Source of the DNA: Rhodocaloribacter litoris
GTDB lineage: Bacteria > Bacteroidota > Rhodothermia > Rhodothermales > ISCAR-4553
DNA: 64,000 bases
Reading direction: 5' to 3'
Assembly: GCF_011682235.2 (NCBI RefSeq)
Contig: NZ_CP076718.1
Span: forward strand, 617,758 to 681,757
Shown here one piece after another: positions 33,552-42,245 of this stretch. Made by a program: the position numbers and the translations under genes. The notes beneath the pieces were generated by a model. It was not told the DNA's origin. It saw only the letters and a list, made by a program, of their open reading frames with translations, and did no database searches. How positions within the stretch are numbered: position 1 is the stretch's first letter; each line of letters begins with the position of its first letter.

Positions 33552-34685
33552 TCAACGAGAATTGCCCGGGTCCCGCCACCGCAGCCGCACCACGAGCGGG
33601 CGGTGGTCGGAGAGCCGCACCGGTGGCACGTGCGCCGTCTCCACCACCCATTCCGGTCCGGCCAGCACGTAGTCGATGCGGAACAGGGGCAGCCCGGCGT
33701 GGAAGGTCGCGCCCCAGCCGCGGCCCGCCCGGGCAAACGCGTCTGTCAGGCCGCGCGTCAGCTCGCGGTAGCCCCAGTTGTCCGGGGTGTTGTTGAAGTC
33801 GCCACAGACGAGCACCGGCAGCGTCTCGGTGTCGATCAGGCGGCGGACCTGCTCGATCTGCCAGGCCCGGGCGAGGATGGCCGCCCGGTATTGCCGGGCG
33901 AAGCTGAGCCAGGAGGCCGGGTTCAGCACCTGAAAGGCACCGTCGTGCCAGGGCTTGCGGGCCCCGTAGCTTTGCAGGTGGAGGTTGTAGAGGACGGCCT
34001 GCCGTCCCTGCCAGCTGAATACCACGCGCACCAGTTCCGAGACCTCGCCGCCGTTCATCCGCAAGGCACGCTCGTTCAGGCGATCCAGGGGCCATCGGGC
34101 CAGGACCGGCTTGGAGACGTGGCGGGTCGACCCATCCGGCACCCGGGTTCGATAGCCCAGCGAATCGATCAGCGGGGCGTAGTAGGCGGCCGGGCGCACC
34201 CCGGCGGGCCGGCGGCTGAAGGTCATCTCCGCCTCCTGGAACGCGACCACGTCCGGCCCGGCGGCCCGGACGAGCGCGGCCAGCGCCGCCGGGCGTGCGG
34301 GGTCGCCGCGCAGGTGCCCGCCCCATCCCAGGTTGAACGTCATCACGGTGAGGGCCGGGGAGGCGGCCTCCGCCGGCGAGGCGGGCATCCGACCGGCGAC
34401 GGCCCCGAACCCTGCGCGGGGCGCGAACCGCACGGCCGCGAGCACGAGAAGCACCAGGTGAACGGCCAGCAGCCCCCGCCGCCGGCGCAGGGCCGTGACC
34501 AGCGTCGCGGCAACGATCAGGACCGCCAGGTAGGGCAGGCCCACGGCGACGAGCTGGAGCCACCACAGCTGCCGCGGATGCACGTACCGCGCCGCGTAGC
34601 CCGCCGCAAAGAGCAGCACGAGAAGGCCGTCGAACACCAGAAAACCCCGCCAGAGCAGGCGTCGTGCAGCCGCGCTTCGACTCAT
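33552..34685 (-). CDS. Membrane-anchored endonuclease/exonuclease/phosphatase-family protein
   Basis: 377 residues. Three N-terminal membrane helices (about 12-30, 40-62, 68-86) precede an EEP domain with its active-site motifs: MTFNLGWGG, FQEAEM, NLHLQSYG, GDFNNTP and LSDHRPLV. Such proteins hydrolyse phosphodiester bonds, but substrates range from DNA to lipids and the membrane anchor gives no firm clue. It starts close to the rhomboid gene upstream (6 bases apart), suggesting one operon. Confidence 0.88.
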   Translation of the reverse strand: MSRSAAARRLLWRGFLVFDGLLVLLFAAGYAARYVHPRQLWWLQLVAVGLPYLAVLIVAATLVTALRRRRGLLAVHLVLLVLAAVRFAPRAGFGAVAGRMPASPAEAASPALTVMTFNLGWGGHLRGDPARPAALAALVRAAGPDVVAFQEAEMTFSRRPAGVRPAAYYAPLIDSLGYRTRVPDGSTRHVSKPVLARWPLDRLNERALRMNGGEVSELVRVVFSWQGRQAVLYNLHLQSYGARKPWHDGAFQVLNPASWLSFARQYRAAILARAWQIEQVRRLIDTETLPVLVCGDFNNTPDNWGYRELTRGLTDAFARAGRGWGATFHAGLPLFRIDYVLAGPEWVVETAHVPPVRLSDHRPLVVRLRWRDPGNSR

Positions 34686-34691
34686 TGCTCG

Positions 34692-35645
34692 TTACCGGCG
34701 GCTGGCTTCGTAGAGGATACGTTTCTCCTCGTCGGTGAGCGCGTCGTAGCCCTGCTCGCTGATCTTGTCGAGGATGCGGTCCACCTCGCCTTCGAGCGAG
34801 TTGCCGTCGGCGTCCGTGAGGGGTTCACGCACGCCGGGGGACGCGGGCCGGGCCGGACCGTCCGGCTGCCCGGCTCTCTCGGCCCGGCGCGAGGCCAGCC
34901 AGGCTTCCACCTGCCCCAGCAGCCCCTCACCCTCCCGCATATCGCGTCGTGTGGACGCCCGCCGCGGGCGGCGGCTCCGGAAAAAGAGCCGCGCCCAGGA
35001 GGACAGGTCGATCCCCCCGGCCTCGGCGCGGGCAAAGAGGAAGCCGAAGAGCGCGCCCCCCAGGTGAGCCGAAACCGACGTGCCGCCCCCGGCCAGGAAC
35101 AGGATGTCGAGGGCCAGAAAACCGATAACCACATAGATGAGCCGCACCGTGCCGATGAACAGCAGCGCGATGCTCTTGTACGGATAGGTCACGGCCACCA
35201 CCGTCAGCACCGCCAGTACCGAGGCCGAGGCCCCGTGCACGATACCGCCGAAGGCGCCCACCGAGGGAAAAAGGGCGTGAAGGAACACCGTCAGCAGCCC
35301 CCCGCCCAGGCTGCCGAGCAGGTACACCGCCAGCAGCCGGTGCGCCCCGTGCAGCTCCTCATACTCCCGCCCGATCCACACCAGCCAGAGCATGTTGAAC
35401 AGGATGTGGATCAGCCCCCAGAACCCCGGCTCCAGGTGCAAGAAACCATACGTGACGAGCTGCCACGGCTCGAGCAGGATGCCCGGAAACGCCGGGTTGA
35501 GCGCCACGTGTTCCACCACGAAGCGCCGCGTCACATCGAAATGAATCAGCAGGACCTGCCACAGCACGTAGGCGACGACATTGATCGTCAGCAGCGCCCG
35601 CAGCGCCCGTGGCTGTACGCGATACCAGGCCTGAAATCGGTTCAC
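34692..35645 (-). CDS. Rhomboid-family intramembrane protein with C-terminal extension
   Basis: 317 residues with six membrane helices. Rhomboid landmarks are LIHILFNMLWLVWIG, the Ser region VHGASASVLAV (GAS-A where active rhomboids have GASG/GxSG) and SAHLGGALFGFLFA with the catalytic-type His. Ser and His are both present, so activity is plausible despite the Gly to Ala change. After the last helix comes a roughly 100-residue soluble tail ending in ISEQGYDALTDEEKRILYEA, a helix often seen at the end of Bacteroidota rhomboids. It cleaves membrane-spanning substrates if active. A second rhomboid gene lies immediately upstream. Confidence 0.9.
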   Translation of the reverse strand: MNRFQAWYRVQPRALRALLTINVVAYVLWQVLLIHFDVTRRFVVEHVALNPAFPGILLEPWQLVTYGFLHLEPGFWGLIHILFNMLWLVWIGREYEELHGAHRLLAVYLLGSLGGGLLTVFLHALFPSVGAFGGIVHGASASVLAVLTVVAVTYPYKSIALLFIGTVRLIYVVIGFLALDILFLAGGGTSVSAHLGGALFGFLFARAEAGGIDLSSWARLFFRSRRPRRASTRRDMREGEGLLGQVEAWLASRRAERAGQPDGPARPASPGVREPLTDADGNSLEGEVDRILDKISEQGYDALTDEEKRILYEASRR

Positions 35646-35833
35646 GTCACTTTCGGAAAGTCAGGGGTTGCGCGGCTCGTACGGCCCGGGGGCGGGAAAA
35701 ACACGCCCCGCCTCCTGTACGACGGGCAACACGGCTCGATCCAACACGGTCATAGCGAATCATTCCCTGCCTATTACCCGAGAGGCAAAGGAAGGTTTTG
35801 GTATTCCGGCGGCCGGAGCCGGGCAGACCGACC

Positions 35834-36508
35834 TCACCAGTACATCCGCCGGGCGGGTCGAACCGGCAGCTTGCCGCGCCAGTACTGGATCAGCACAAAG
35901 CCAAAAAGCATGCCGCCCAGGTGAGCGAAGTGGGCCACCCCCGTCTGCGTGCCGGCGATCCCGGCCCAGAGCTCGATCAGGCCGTACCCGATGACGAACC
36001 ACTTGGCCTTGATCGGGAAAAGAAAGTACAGATAGATCGGCTGGTTGGGAAACATCATCCCGAAGGCCAGCAGAATACCGAAGACGCCGCCCGAGGCGCC
36101 CACGATGGGCACCGGATCGCCCCACGAAACCACCAGCTGGCACAGCGCCGCACCGATCACGCAGACGAAGTAAAAAATGGCGAAACGCCGGGACCCCCAC
36201 GTGTTCTCGATCTGCACGCCGAACATCCACAGCGCGAACATATTGAAGAACAGATGCCCGAAGCCGCCGTGCAGAAAGCTGTACGTGACGAGCTGCCAGG
36301 GCCAGAAGCCGGGAACGACTTCGAGCCCGAGGGAGGTACGCACGACGTCCGGGGTCCCGAGCGGCCAGAGGGCCAGCCAGCGAAGCAGGAGATCCTGCGT
36401 CGTCGGCACGAGGCCGGCCATGAAGAAGAGCCCGTTCAGAATCAGCAGATTCTTGATGATCGGCGGAAAGACGGAAAACCGGGTCGGCGGCTGATACGTA
36501 TCGTACAT
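35834..36508 (-). CDS. Rhomboid-family intramembrane serine protease
   Basis: From ATG 36508, 224 residues in six helices: FGHLFFNMFALWMFG (oxyanion-hole region), the catalytic motif VGASGGVFGILLAFG and FAHLGGMLFGFVL with the His. All the residues of the Ser-His dyad are present. It is only distantly similar to the neighbour at 34692, so the pair is probably old or independently gathered. It is divergent from the phosphoesterase gene at 36666. Longer in-frame starts (36715) would add a non-conserved head overlapping that gene. Confidence 0.93.
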   Translation of the reverse strand: MYDTYQPPTRFSVFPPIIKNLLILNGLFFMAGLVPTTQDLLLRWLALWPLGTPDVVRTSLGLEVVPGFWPWQLVTYSFLHGGFGHLFFNMFALWMFGVQIENTWGSRRFAIFYFVCVIGAALCQLVVSWGDPVPIVGASGGVFGILLAFGMMFPNQPIYLYFLFPIKAKWFVIGYGLIELWAGIAGTQTGVAHFAHLGGMLFGFVLIQYWRGKLPVRPARRMYW

Positions 36509-36665
36509 GCACTCGCGTTGAAGCTGAAGAGGGAGGGCGCCGGGCGGAACGGCACCCCGGCCAGACCTTATAGTGCCCGCCCCCCCTTCGGGTTGCAGGC
36601 GCGGGCTCCACACGCCCCGACCCGGCATCCGGTTTCCACGATCGTTCACCCCCCCACGGTTTCCT

Positions 36666-37421
36666 TTGATCCTTTTCATCTCCGACATACACTTCGGCCG
36701 GGCCGGCGCGGCCACCGAACGGCTTCACGAGCAGGAGCTCGTAGCCTGCCTGCGGGCCTGTGAAACGGCGGTCGAAGGGCTCTACCTCGTCGGCGACGTG
36801 TTCGATGCCTACATCGAATACCGCCACCTCGTCCCGAAGGGCTTCGTGCGGTTTCAGGCGCTCCTGGCCGAATGGACCGGACGGGGCGTACCCGTGACCT
36901 ACCTGGTGGGCAACCATGACCCCTGGCACCGCGACTACTTCGCCTCGGAACTGGGCGTCCGCGTCGTTTTCGACGCCCTGCACGAACCGCTCTTCGGCCG
37001 CAACGTTTACATGGCCCATGGCGACGGGCTGGCCCCGGCGGACCGCCTCCAGCGGCGGCTCCGCCCGATCCTGCGCCATCCCGTACCCGTACGGCTGTAC
37101 CGGACCCTGCTCCCCGGGGACCTGGGGCTGGGACTGGCCCGGTGGGTGAAGAACCGCTTCGGGCACCAGCAGGTCAGCGAGGAAACCATCACCGGCCTGC
37201 GCGAACACGCCCGCCGTATCCTTGCCACCACCCCTGCCGAGCTGGTCATCCTCGGCCACAGCCACCACCCCGAACAGGTCCGCTGGCCCGAGGGGGATTA
37301 CCTGAACCTGGGCAGCTGGCGGGACGAACGCACCTTCGGCCTCCTCGACGAACGCGGCCCCCGGCTCATGCGTTGGAACGGTACTTGCCCTGTAGCATTC
37401 AACCCCCGACCCTCCCGGTGA
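36666..37421 (+). CDS. Calcineurin-like phosphoesterase, LpxH-like
   Basis: 251 residues from TTG 36666, the point where the family normally starts (LILFISDIHFG). Metal-binding motifs are DIHFG, GDVFDAY, GNHDPWH, HGD and GHSHHPE. This is the UDP-2,3-diacylglucosamine hydrolase (LpxH) pattern, which cuts UDP-diacyl-GlcN in lipid A synthesis at the inner membrane. A broader phosphoesterase role cannot be excluded. A GTG at 36573 in frame would add 31 residues rich in Pro and Arg and looks non-coding. The next gene, a penicillin-binding protein, starts 45 bases on. Confidence 0.85.
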   Translation: MILFISDIHFGRAGAATERLHEQELVACLRACETAVEGLYLVGDVFDAYIEYRHLVPKGFVRFQALLAEWTGRGVPVTYLVGNHDPWHRDYFASELGVRVVFDALHEPLFGRNVYMAHGDGLAPADRLQRRLRPILRHPVPVRLYRTLLPGDLGLGLARWVKNRFGHQQVSEETITGLREHARRILATTPAELVILGHSHHPEQVRWPEGDYLNLGSWRDERTFGLLDERGPRLMRWNGTCPVAFNPRPSR

Positions 37422-37466
37422 GCCGCTGTGTCCCTTCGGCCACCGAGCCCCTATCCCTTCACCACC

Positions 37467-39785
37467 ATGTCCAACTGGCCCTACACGGAAGAAGAGCTGG
37501 ACCGGTACTTCAAGAGCCCGGAAGCCCGTCACGGCCTCCGGTCGAACGGCAACGGCCGTACCGGCCCGCCCCGGCGCGGCATCGCCGGCTATTTCCACCG
37601 GCGTTTCCGGGATACCCGCAAGGCCCAGGCCGCGATGGCCCTCTCCGCGATCGCCGGCCTGCTGCTCGCCGTCACGCTTTTCCTGAGCTTCTACACGGTG
37701 CTGATCTGGGACGAGCTCCCCTCGCTCCAGCAGCTCGAAAACCCGCACTTTCAACTGGCCTCCGTGGCCTATACCGCCGACGGACGTGAGCTGGCCCGTT
37801 ACGCCCGGCAGAACCGCACCTGGGTGGCGTTCGAAGACATCTCACCCCACGTCATCAACGCCCTGATCGCCACCGAAGACCATCGCTTCTACGAAAACTG
37901 GGGCATCGACCTGTTCCGTACCGTCGTCTCCGTCGCCAAAACCCTGCTGGGCGACCGGCAGGGCGGCTCGACGATCTCGCAGCAGCTGGCCCGCAACCTC
38001 TACAACGAGCAGATCGGCCGCCGCGTGACCATCGAACGCAAGCTCAAGGAGATGATCACCGCCATCGAGCTGGAGCGCCGCTACACCAAACGCGAGATCC
38101 TCGAGATGTACCTGAACACGGTCGAGTTCGGGTACAACGCCTATGGCATCGAAGCCGCCGCCCGCACGTTCTACGGCACGAGCCCGATGGAACTCGACCC
38201 GCTCCAGAGTGCCACCCTCATCGGCATGCTCAAGGGGACGACGATCTACAACCCGGTCACCCGTCCCGAGAATGCCCGGCAGCGCCGGAACGTCGTGCTG
38301 CGGCTGATGGTCGAACACGGCCATTTGAGTGAAGACTACTACCTGGCCCATCGGGACGAGCCCGTCGGGGCCAGATACCACTCGGCCGCCATCACCAACA
38401 GCCTGGCCCCCCACTTCGCCCGCTACGTCGGCGAACGGGTGGAGGCCTGGGCCCGGCAACACGGCCACGACCTGTACACGGACGGGCTCGTCATCTACAC
38501 GACGCTCGACGCCCGCCTGCAGGAACTGGCCACCCAGGCCGTCCTCACCCAGATGGAAGGCCTGCAGGCCGTCGTCGACTACGAGTGGAGCCGTCCTTCC
38601 GGCTACAGCCTCGGCCTCGACGTCGAACCCTACCTGGCCAAGAAGGGCACCTTCGAGCCGTTCGCCCACTTCTGGTCCTCCCAGAAAGAGCTCGTCGACC
38701 AGTTCATCCGCGAAACCCCCCGCTTTGCGGCCCTGCGCCGCAGCGGCCTCGGCCCGGCAGCCGCCCTGGACTCGCTCCGCCGCAACCGGGCTTTCATGGA
38801 TTCGCTCAAGACGAACAAGACGCGCCTGGAGGCGGGCCTGGTGGCGCTCGACCCGCGCACCGGGCACGTGAAAGCCTGGGTCGGCGGGCGTAAGATGGAG
38901 GAAGACTGGAACGACCACGTCGCCCAGACGCGCCGGCAGCCCGGCTCCACCTTCAAGCCGTTCGTCTACACGGCTGCCATCCACAACGGCTGGTCGCCCT
39001 ACTACACCCTGCCGGACTCGACCTTCGAATACGTGGACGCAGCCGGCAACGTGTGGAGCCCGAAAAACACCGGCGGCTCCACCGGCGAGATGATGACGCT
39101 CCGGCAGGGCCTGGCCCGCTCGCTCAACACCATCACGGCCCGGCTGATGCTCGAGATCGGCCCTCCGGAAGTCGCTTTCTTCGCCCGGCGCATGGGCATC
39201 AAGAGCCCGCTCGACGAGGTGCCGGCCCTGGCCCTGGGCACCAGCGACGTGACGCTGCTCGAGCTCACCGCCGCCTACGGCACCCTCGCCAACGGCGGCC
39301 TCTACCATGAGCCGGTGGTCATCACCCGCATCGAGGACCGGAACGGCAACGTGCTCTTCGAGGCCGAGCCGGCCCCGCAGGAAGCCCTCTCCGAGGCCAC
39401 CGCCTACACCATGGTCGACATGCTGCGGGCCGTCATCCAGGAAGGCACCGGCATCCGCATCCGCACCCAGTTCGGGCTCGGCGAATACGACCTGGCCGGC
39501 AAGACGGGCACCACCCAGAACAGCGCCGACGGCTGGTTCGTCCTGATGCATCCCGAACTCGTCACCGGGGCCTGGGTCGGCTTCAACGACCGCCGCATCG
39601 CCTTCCGCAGCAACTACTGGGGACAGGGCGCCCACAATGCCCTCTTCCTCGTGGGCGACTTCTTCCGGCGGGCCACCCGGGCGGGCGACCTCGTCAGCAA
39701 AACCCGCTTCCCCGCACCCGAAGAGTTCGGCCTGCCCGTACCGCAGCCCGAGCGGCACCGCGACCGGGACCGCATCAGCTGGTAA
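37467..39785 (+). CDS. Bifunctional class A penicillin-binding protein (PBP1A-like)
   Basis: 772 residues: a cytoplasmic head, one membrane helix (LLAVTLFLSFYTVLIW), a GT51 glycosyltransferase domain with EDHRFYENWGID, GGSTISQQLARNLY and KLKEMITAIELERRYTKREI, then a transpeptidase domain with SxxK (QPGSTFKPFVY), SxN (ARSLNTITA) and KTGT (AGKTGTTQNSADGWF). It polymerises lipid II and cross-links peptidoglycan in the periplasm. All the catalytic motifs are intact. ATG 37467 starts MSNWPYTEEEL, a common N-terminus; an in-frame start at 37428 adds 13 residues. Confidence 0.95.
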   Translation: MSNWPYTEEELDRYFKSPEARHGLRSNGNGRTGPPRRGIAGYFHRRFRDTRKAQAAMALSAIAGLLLAVTLFLSFYTVLIWDELPSLQQLENPHFQLASVAYTADGRELARYARQNRTWVAFEDISPHVINALIATEDHRFYENWGIDLFRTVVSVAKTLLGDRQGGSTISQQLARNLYNEQIGRRVTIERKLKEMITAIELERRYTKREILEMYLNTVEFGYNAYGIEAAARTFYGTSPMELDPLQSATLIGMLKGTTIYNPVTRPENARQRRNVVLRLMVEHGHLSEDYYLAHRDEPVGARYHSAAITNSLAPHFARYVGERVEAWARQHGHDLYTDGLVIYTTLDARLQELATQAVLTQMEGLQAVVDYEWSRPSGYSLGLDVEPYLAKKGTFEPFAHFWSSQKELVDQFIRETPRFAALRRSGLGPAAALDSLRRNRAFMDSLKTNKTRLEAGLVALDPRTGHVKAWVGGRKMEEDWNDHVAQTRRQPGSTFKPFVYTAAIHNGWSPYYTLPDSTFEYVDAAGNVWSPKNTGGSTGEMMTLRQGLARSLNTITARLMLEIGPPEVAFFARRMGIKSPLDEVPALALGTSDVTLLELTAAYGTLANGGLYHEPVVITRIEDRNGNVLFEAEPAPQEALSEATAYTMVDMLRAVIQEGTGIRIRTQFGLGEYDLAGKTGTTQNSADGWFVLMHPELVTGAWVGFNDRRIAFRSNYWGQGAHNALFLVGDFFRRATRAGDLVSKTRFPAPEEFGLPVPQPERHRDRDRISW

Positions 39786-39837
39786 CCCCCCGAAACGCGA
39801 AATCCCAACCGTCAACCTGCCGTCCGAACGCCGAACC

Positions 39838-41082
39838 TTGAAGCTCCTCCACACGGCCGACATCCACCTCGGCAGTAACACCTACGGCCGCATCGACCCG
39901 GAAACGGGGCTGAACACCCGCCTGCTGGACTTCAAGCGTGCCTTCGATTTTATGGTCGAGCGGGCCCTCGAAGAGGACATCGACCTGTTCCTCTTCTGCG
40001 GCGATGCCTATCGAACGGCCGACCCGACCCCCACGCAGCAGCGCACCTTCGCCGAATGCCTCCAGCCGATCGCCGAGCGGGGCATCCCCATCGCCATGAT
40101 CGTGGGCAACCACGACCATCCCGTCTCCTTCGGCAAGGCCTCCGCGCTCGACATCTTCAGCTTCATCCAGGGCGAGGTCCACGTCTTCCGCAAGCCGGAC
40201 ATGCAAACGATCCGGACAAAGCGCGGCCCGGTGCAACTGCTGGCGCTCCCCTGGCCCATCCGCAGCATGCTCCTCTCGCGCGAGGAGCACCGCAAGAAGT
40301 CGCCCGCCGAGATCCGCGCCTTCATCGAGGCGAAGTACCTCGAATACCTGGACCTGATGATGCAGGACCTCGACCCGGCCGTCCCGGCGGTGCTGGCGGC
40401 CCACCTGACGGTACAGGGGGCCGAACTGGCCGGCTCGGAACGCACCAGCCTCATCGAACACGAGCCCAAGTTCACCGCCGCCCAGCTGGCCCGGCCCGGC
40501 CTCGACTACGTGGCCCTCGGCCACATCCACCGGCCGCAGGACCGCAACGAGGGCAACACACCCCCCGTGGTCTACTGCGGCAGCATCGAACGCATCTCGT
40601 TCAAGGAGTGGGAGGACCGCAAGGGCTTCTTCCTCGTCGACATCGAGACGACGCCCGAAGGCAAGCGCACCACCTACCGGTTCGTCGAGACGCCCGCCCG
40701 CCCCTTCGTGCACGTGCAGGTGGACGCCCGCGGGGCCGCCGACCCGACGGAGGTCATCCTGACGGCCCTCGCCCGGCATGAGGTCGCCGACGCCATCGTG
40801 CGCGTGCGCTACCACATCGAGGAAGACCAGGCGGCACTCGTGGACGTGCCCCGCATCCGCGAAGCCCTCAAAACGGCCCACGTCATCGCCTCCATCGAGC
40901 GCACCGTGGACCCTGCCGAGCGGCAGCGCCGCACCGTCGTCACCCGCGAGTCCTCGCTCGAAGAGGCCATGACCCGCTACATCGCCCAGCACGACGAACT
41001 CGCCCCGCTCAAGGACCGGCTGCTACAGGCCGCCCTCGAGCTCGAAGCCGAATACGAGGCCCGCCGGCGCGCCGAAACCTGA
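39838..41082 (+). CDS. DNA repair exonuclease, SbcD/Mre11-like
   Basis: 414 residues from TTG 39838 (LKLLHTADIHLGS, the family's normal start). Phosphoesterase motifs are DIHLG, CGDAYRT, GNHDHP, HLTVQG and GHIHRPQ, the nuclease core of the SbcD/Mre11 group, followed by a capping domain (FVHVQVDARGAADPTEVILT) and a helical C-terminus. SbcD normally works with the ATPase SbcC on DNA ends and hairpins. No sbcC gene is adjacent: the next gene is convergent ispE. The partner would have to be elsewhere. The start codon is inferred from the family, since no ATG or GTG lies near the right place. Confidence 0.88.
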   Translation: MKLLHTADIHLGSNTYGRIDPETGLNTRLLDFKRAFDFMVERALEEDIDLFLFCGDAYRTADPTPTQQRTFAECLQPIAERGIPIAMIVGNHDHPVSFGKASALDIFSFIQGEVHVFRKPDMQTIRTKRGPVQLLALPWPIRSMLLSREEHRKKSPAEIRAFIEAKYLEYLDLMMQDLDPAVPAVLAAHLTVQGAELAGSERTSLIEHEPKFTAAQLARPGLDYVALGHIHRPQDRNEGNTPPVVYCGSIERISFKEWEDRKGFFLVDIETTPEGKRTTYRFVETPARPFVHVQVDARGAADPTEVILTALARHEVADAIVRVRYHIEEDQAALVDVPRIREALKTAHVIASIERTVDPAERQRRTVVTRESSLEEAMTRYIAQHDELAPLKDRLLQAALELEAEYEARRRAET

Positions 41083-41114
41083 AACAGGTCTCCACAACTC
41101 CCCTCATGCCTCTT

Positions 41115-41154
41115 CGGGGCCGGCTCCGTTCGCGGAGCCGGCCCCGTTCTTTTT
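41115..41154 (+). terminator. Strong hairpin terminator between sbcD-like gene and ispE
   Basis: CGGGGCCGGCTCCG (41115-41128), loop TTCG, and CGGAGCCGGCCCCG (41133-41146) form a perfect 14-bp stem, then TTCTTTTT (41147-41154). It ends transcription of the rightward gene about 30 bases after its stop and may also shield ispE, which arrives from the other side. Confidence 0.9.
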
Positions 41155-41174
41155 CGGCGAACGCGCGCCCAGTG

Positions 41175-42029
41175 TTACGGCGCTACGTTGGTCCAGACCC
41201 GGCAGCCGGCTTGCCGGGCGGCTTCGGCGGCGGCACGGGCGGCAGCCTCCGCCTCGAAGACCCCGAAGACCGCCGCGCCCGACCCCGAGAGGGCCGCATA
41301 GCCCGCCCCTGCCTTCAGCAGCACCTCGCGGGCGGCGCGGATGCCGGGAAAGGCCGCCATCACGGGCGCCTCGAAGTCGTTGACGAGTTCGGCCCGCCAG
41401 CGCGCCAGGTCGTTCGACGTGACGACGGCGCGCAGGTCGGGGCGGCCCGTGGCGCGGGGGCGGACGAGCCGGTAGGCCTCTACCGTGGCCACATGCACGG
41501 GCGGCACGGCCACCACCAGGGCGAACGGAAAGCGGTACGGGGTGCCGGTGGCCGGATCCATGAGGGGGGTCAGGTGTTCGCCGCGCCCGGTGGCGAAGGC
41601 GGCCTCCGGGCCGAGGAAAAAGGGCACGTCGGAACCCAGCCCGGCGGCGAGGGCATGGAGCCGGTCCGGCGGCGCGTCGAGGTCCCACAGGTCGGACAGG
41701 AGGAGCAGGGTGGCGGCCGCATCGCTCGACCCGCCACCGAGGCCCGCGCCGTAGGGCACGTGCTTCTCCAGATGCAGCGCCGCGCCGTGCGTGACGCCGA
41801 AGGCCCGTTGCAGCGCCCGCGCCGCCTTCACGCACAGGTTGCGCTCGTCGGTGGGCAGGGCCGGGTCCGAACACGTCATGCGCAGGTCCGCGCCGGGCCG
41901 GGCCGCCAGCCGGTCCGCCCAGCCAATACGGAGAAAAACGGTTTCGAGGTCGTGGTAGCCGTCCGGCCGGCGGCACAGCACGTGCAGGCCCAGGTTGATC
42001 TTGGCGGGTGCGAGGCGTTCGAGCAGCAC
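41175..42029 (-). CDS. ispE: 4-diphosphocytidyl-2-C-methyl-D-erythritol kinase
   Basis: IspE phosphorylates CDP-methylerythritol in the MEP isoprenoid pathway. The 284-residue protein shows the GHMP-kinase layout: APAKINLGLHVLCRRPDGYH at the N-terminus, the ATP-binding loop PYGAGLGGGSSDAAA, LGSDVPFFL, and SGSGAAVFGVF near the C-terminus. Length and motifs are standard. It is alone on its strand, divergent from the polysaccharide operon, with ispG about 8 kb away on the same strand. Confidence 0.96.
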   Translation of the reverse strand: MLLERLAPAKINLGLHVLCRRPDGYHDLETVFLRIGWADRLAARPGADLRMTCSDPALPTDERNLCVKAARALQRAFGVTHGAALHLEKHVPYGAGLGGGSSDAAATLLLLSDLWDLDAPPDRLHALAAGLGSDVPFFLGPEAAFATGRGEHLTPLMDPATGTPYRFPFALVVAVPPVHVATVEAYRLVRPRATGRPDLRAVVTSNDLARWRAELVNDFEAPVMAAFPGIRAAREVLLKAGAGYAALSGSGAAVFGVFEAEAAARAAAEAARQAGCRVWTNVAP

Positions 42030-42060
42030 TTGAAGAGCGTATGTGTTTTCCGGCGGTTCA

Positions 42061-42090
42061 TTGCACCGGCAGGTGCGATGCCGTAGTTTA
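42061..42090 (+). promoter_or_regulatory. Candidate promoter of polysaccharide operon
   Basis: TTG (42061-42063), exactly 20 bases, then TAGTTTA (42084-42090): the same arrangement as before the VPS10 gene at 4584. A perfect 10-bp palindrome CTTGCGCAAG (42098-42107) lies just downstream, near the expected transcript start, and may be an operator. The exporter gene begins about 155 bases later. Confidence 0.55.
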
Positions 42091-42245
42091 AAAAACGCTT
42101 GCGCAAGTCTGAAGCCCCATCTCCAGCGACCGGCGCCTATACGCGACTGTTACGAATCGCTCCCGTTTGCGTCCCTGACAGACCGCCGCGTTTTTTTGCG
42201 GACATGTACCCGTCCGGTTGTTTCCATTCCCCTGACCCCGTATCC

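Noticed and set aside
36573-36665. GTG start adding 31 residues to the LpxH-like protein
   Set aside because: The extra segment is Pro/Arg-rich, unlike the family, whose proteins begin at the ISDIHFG strand.
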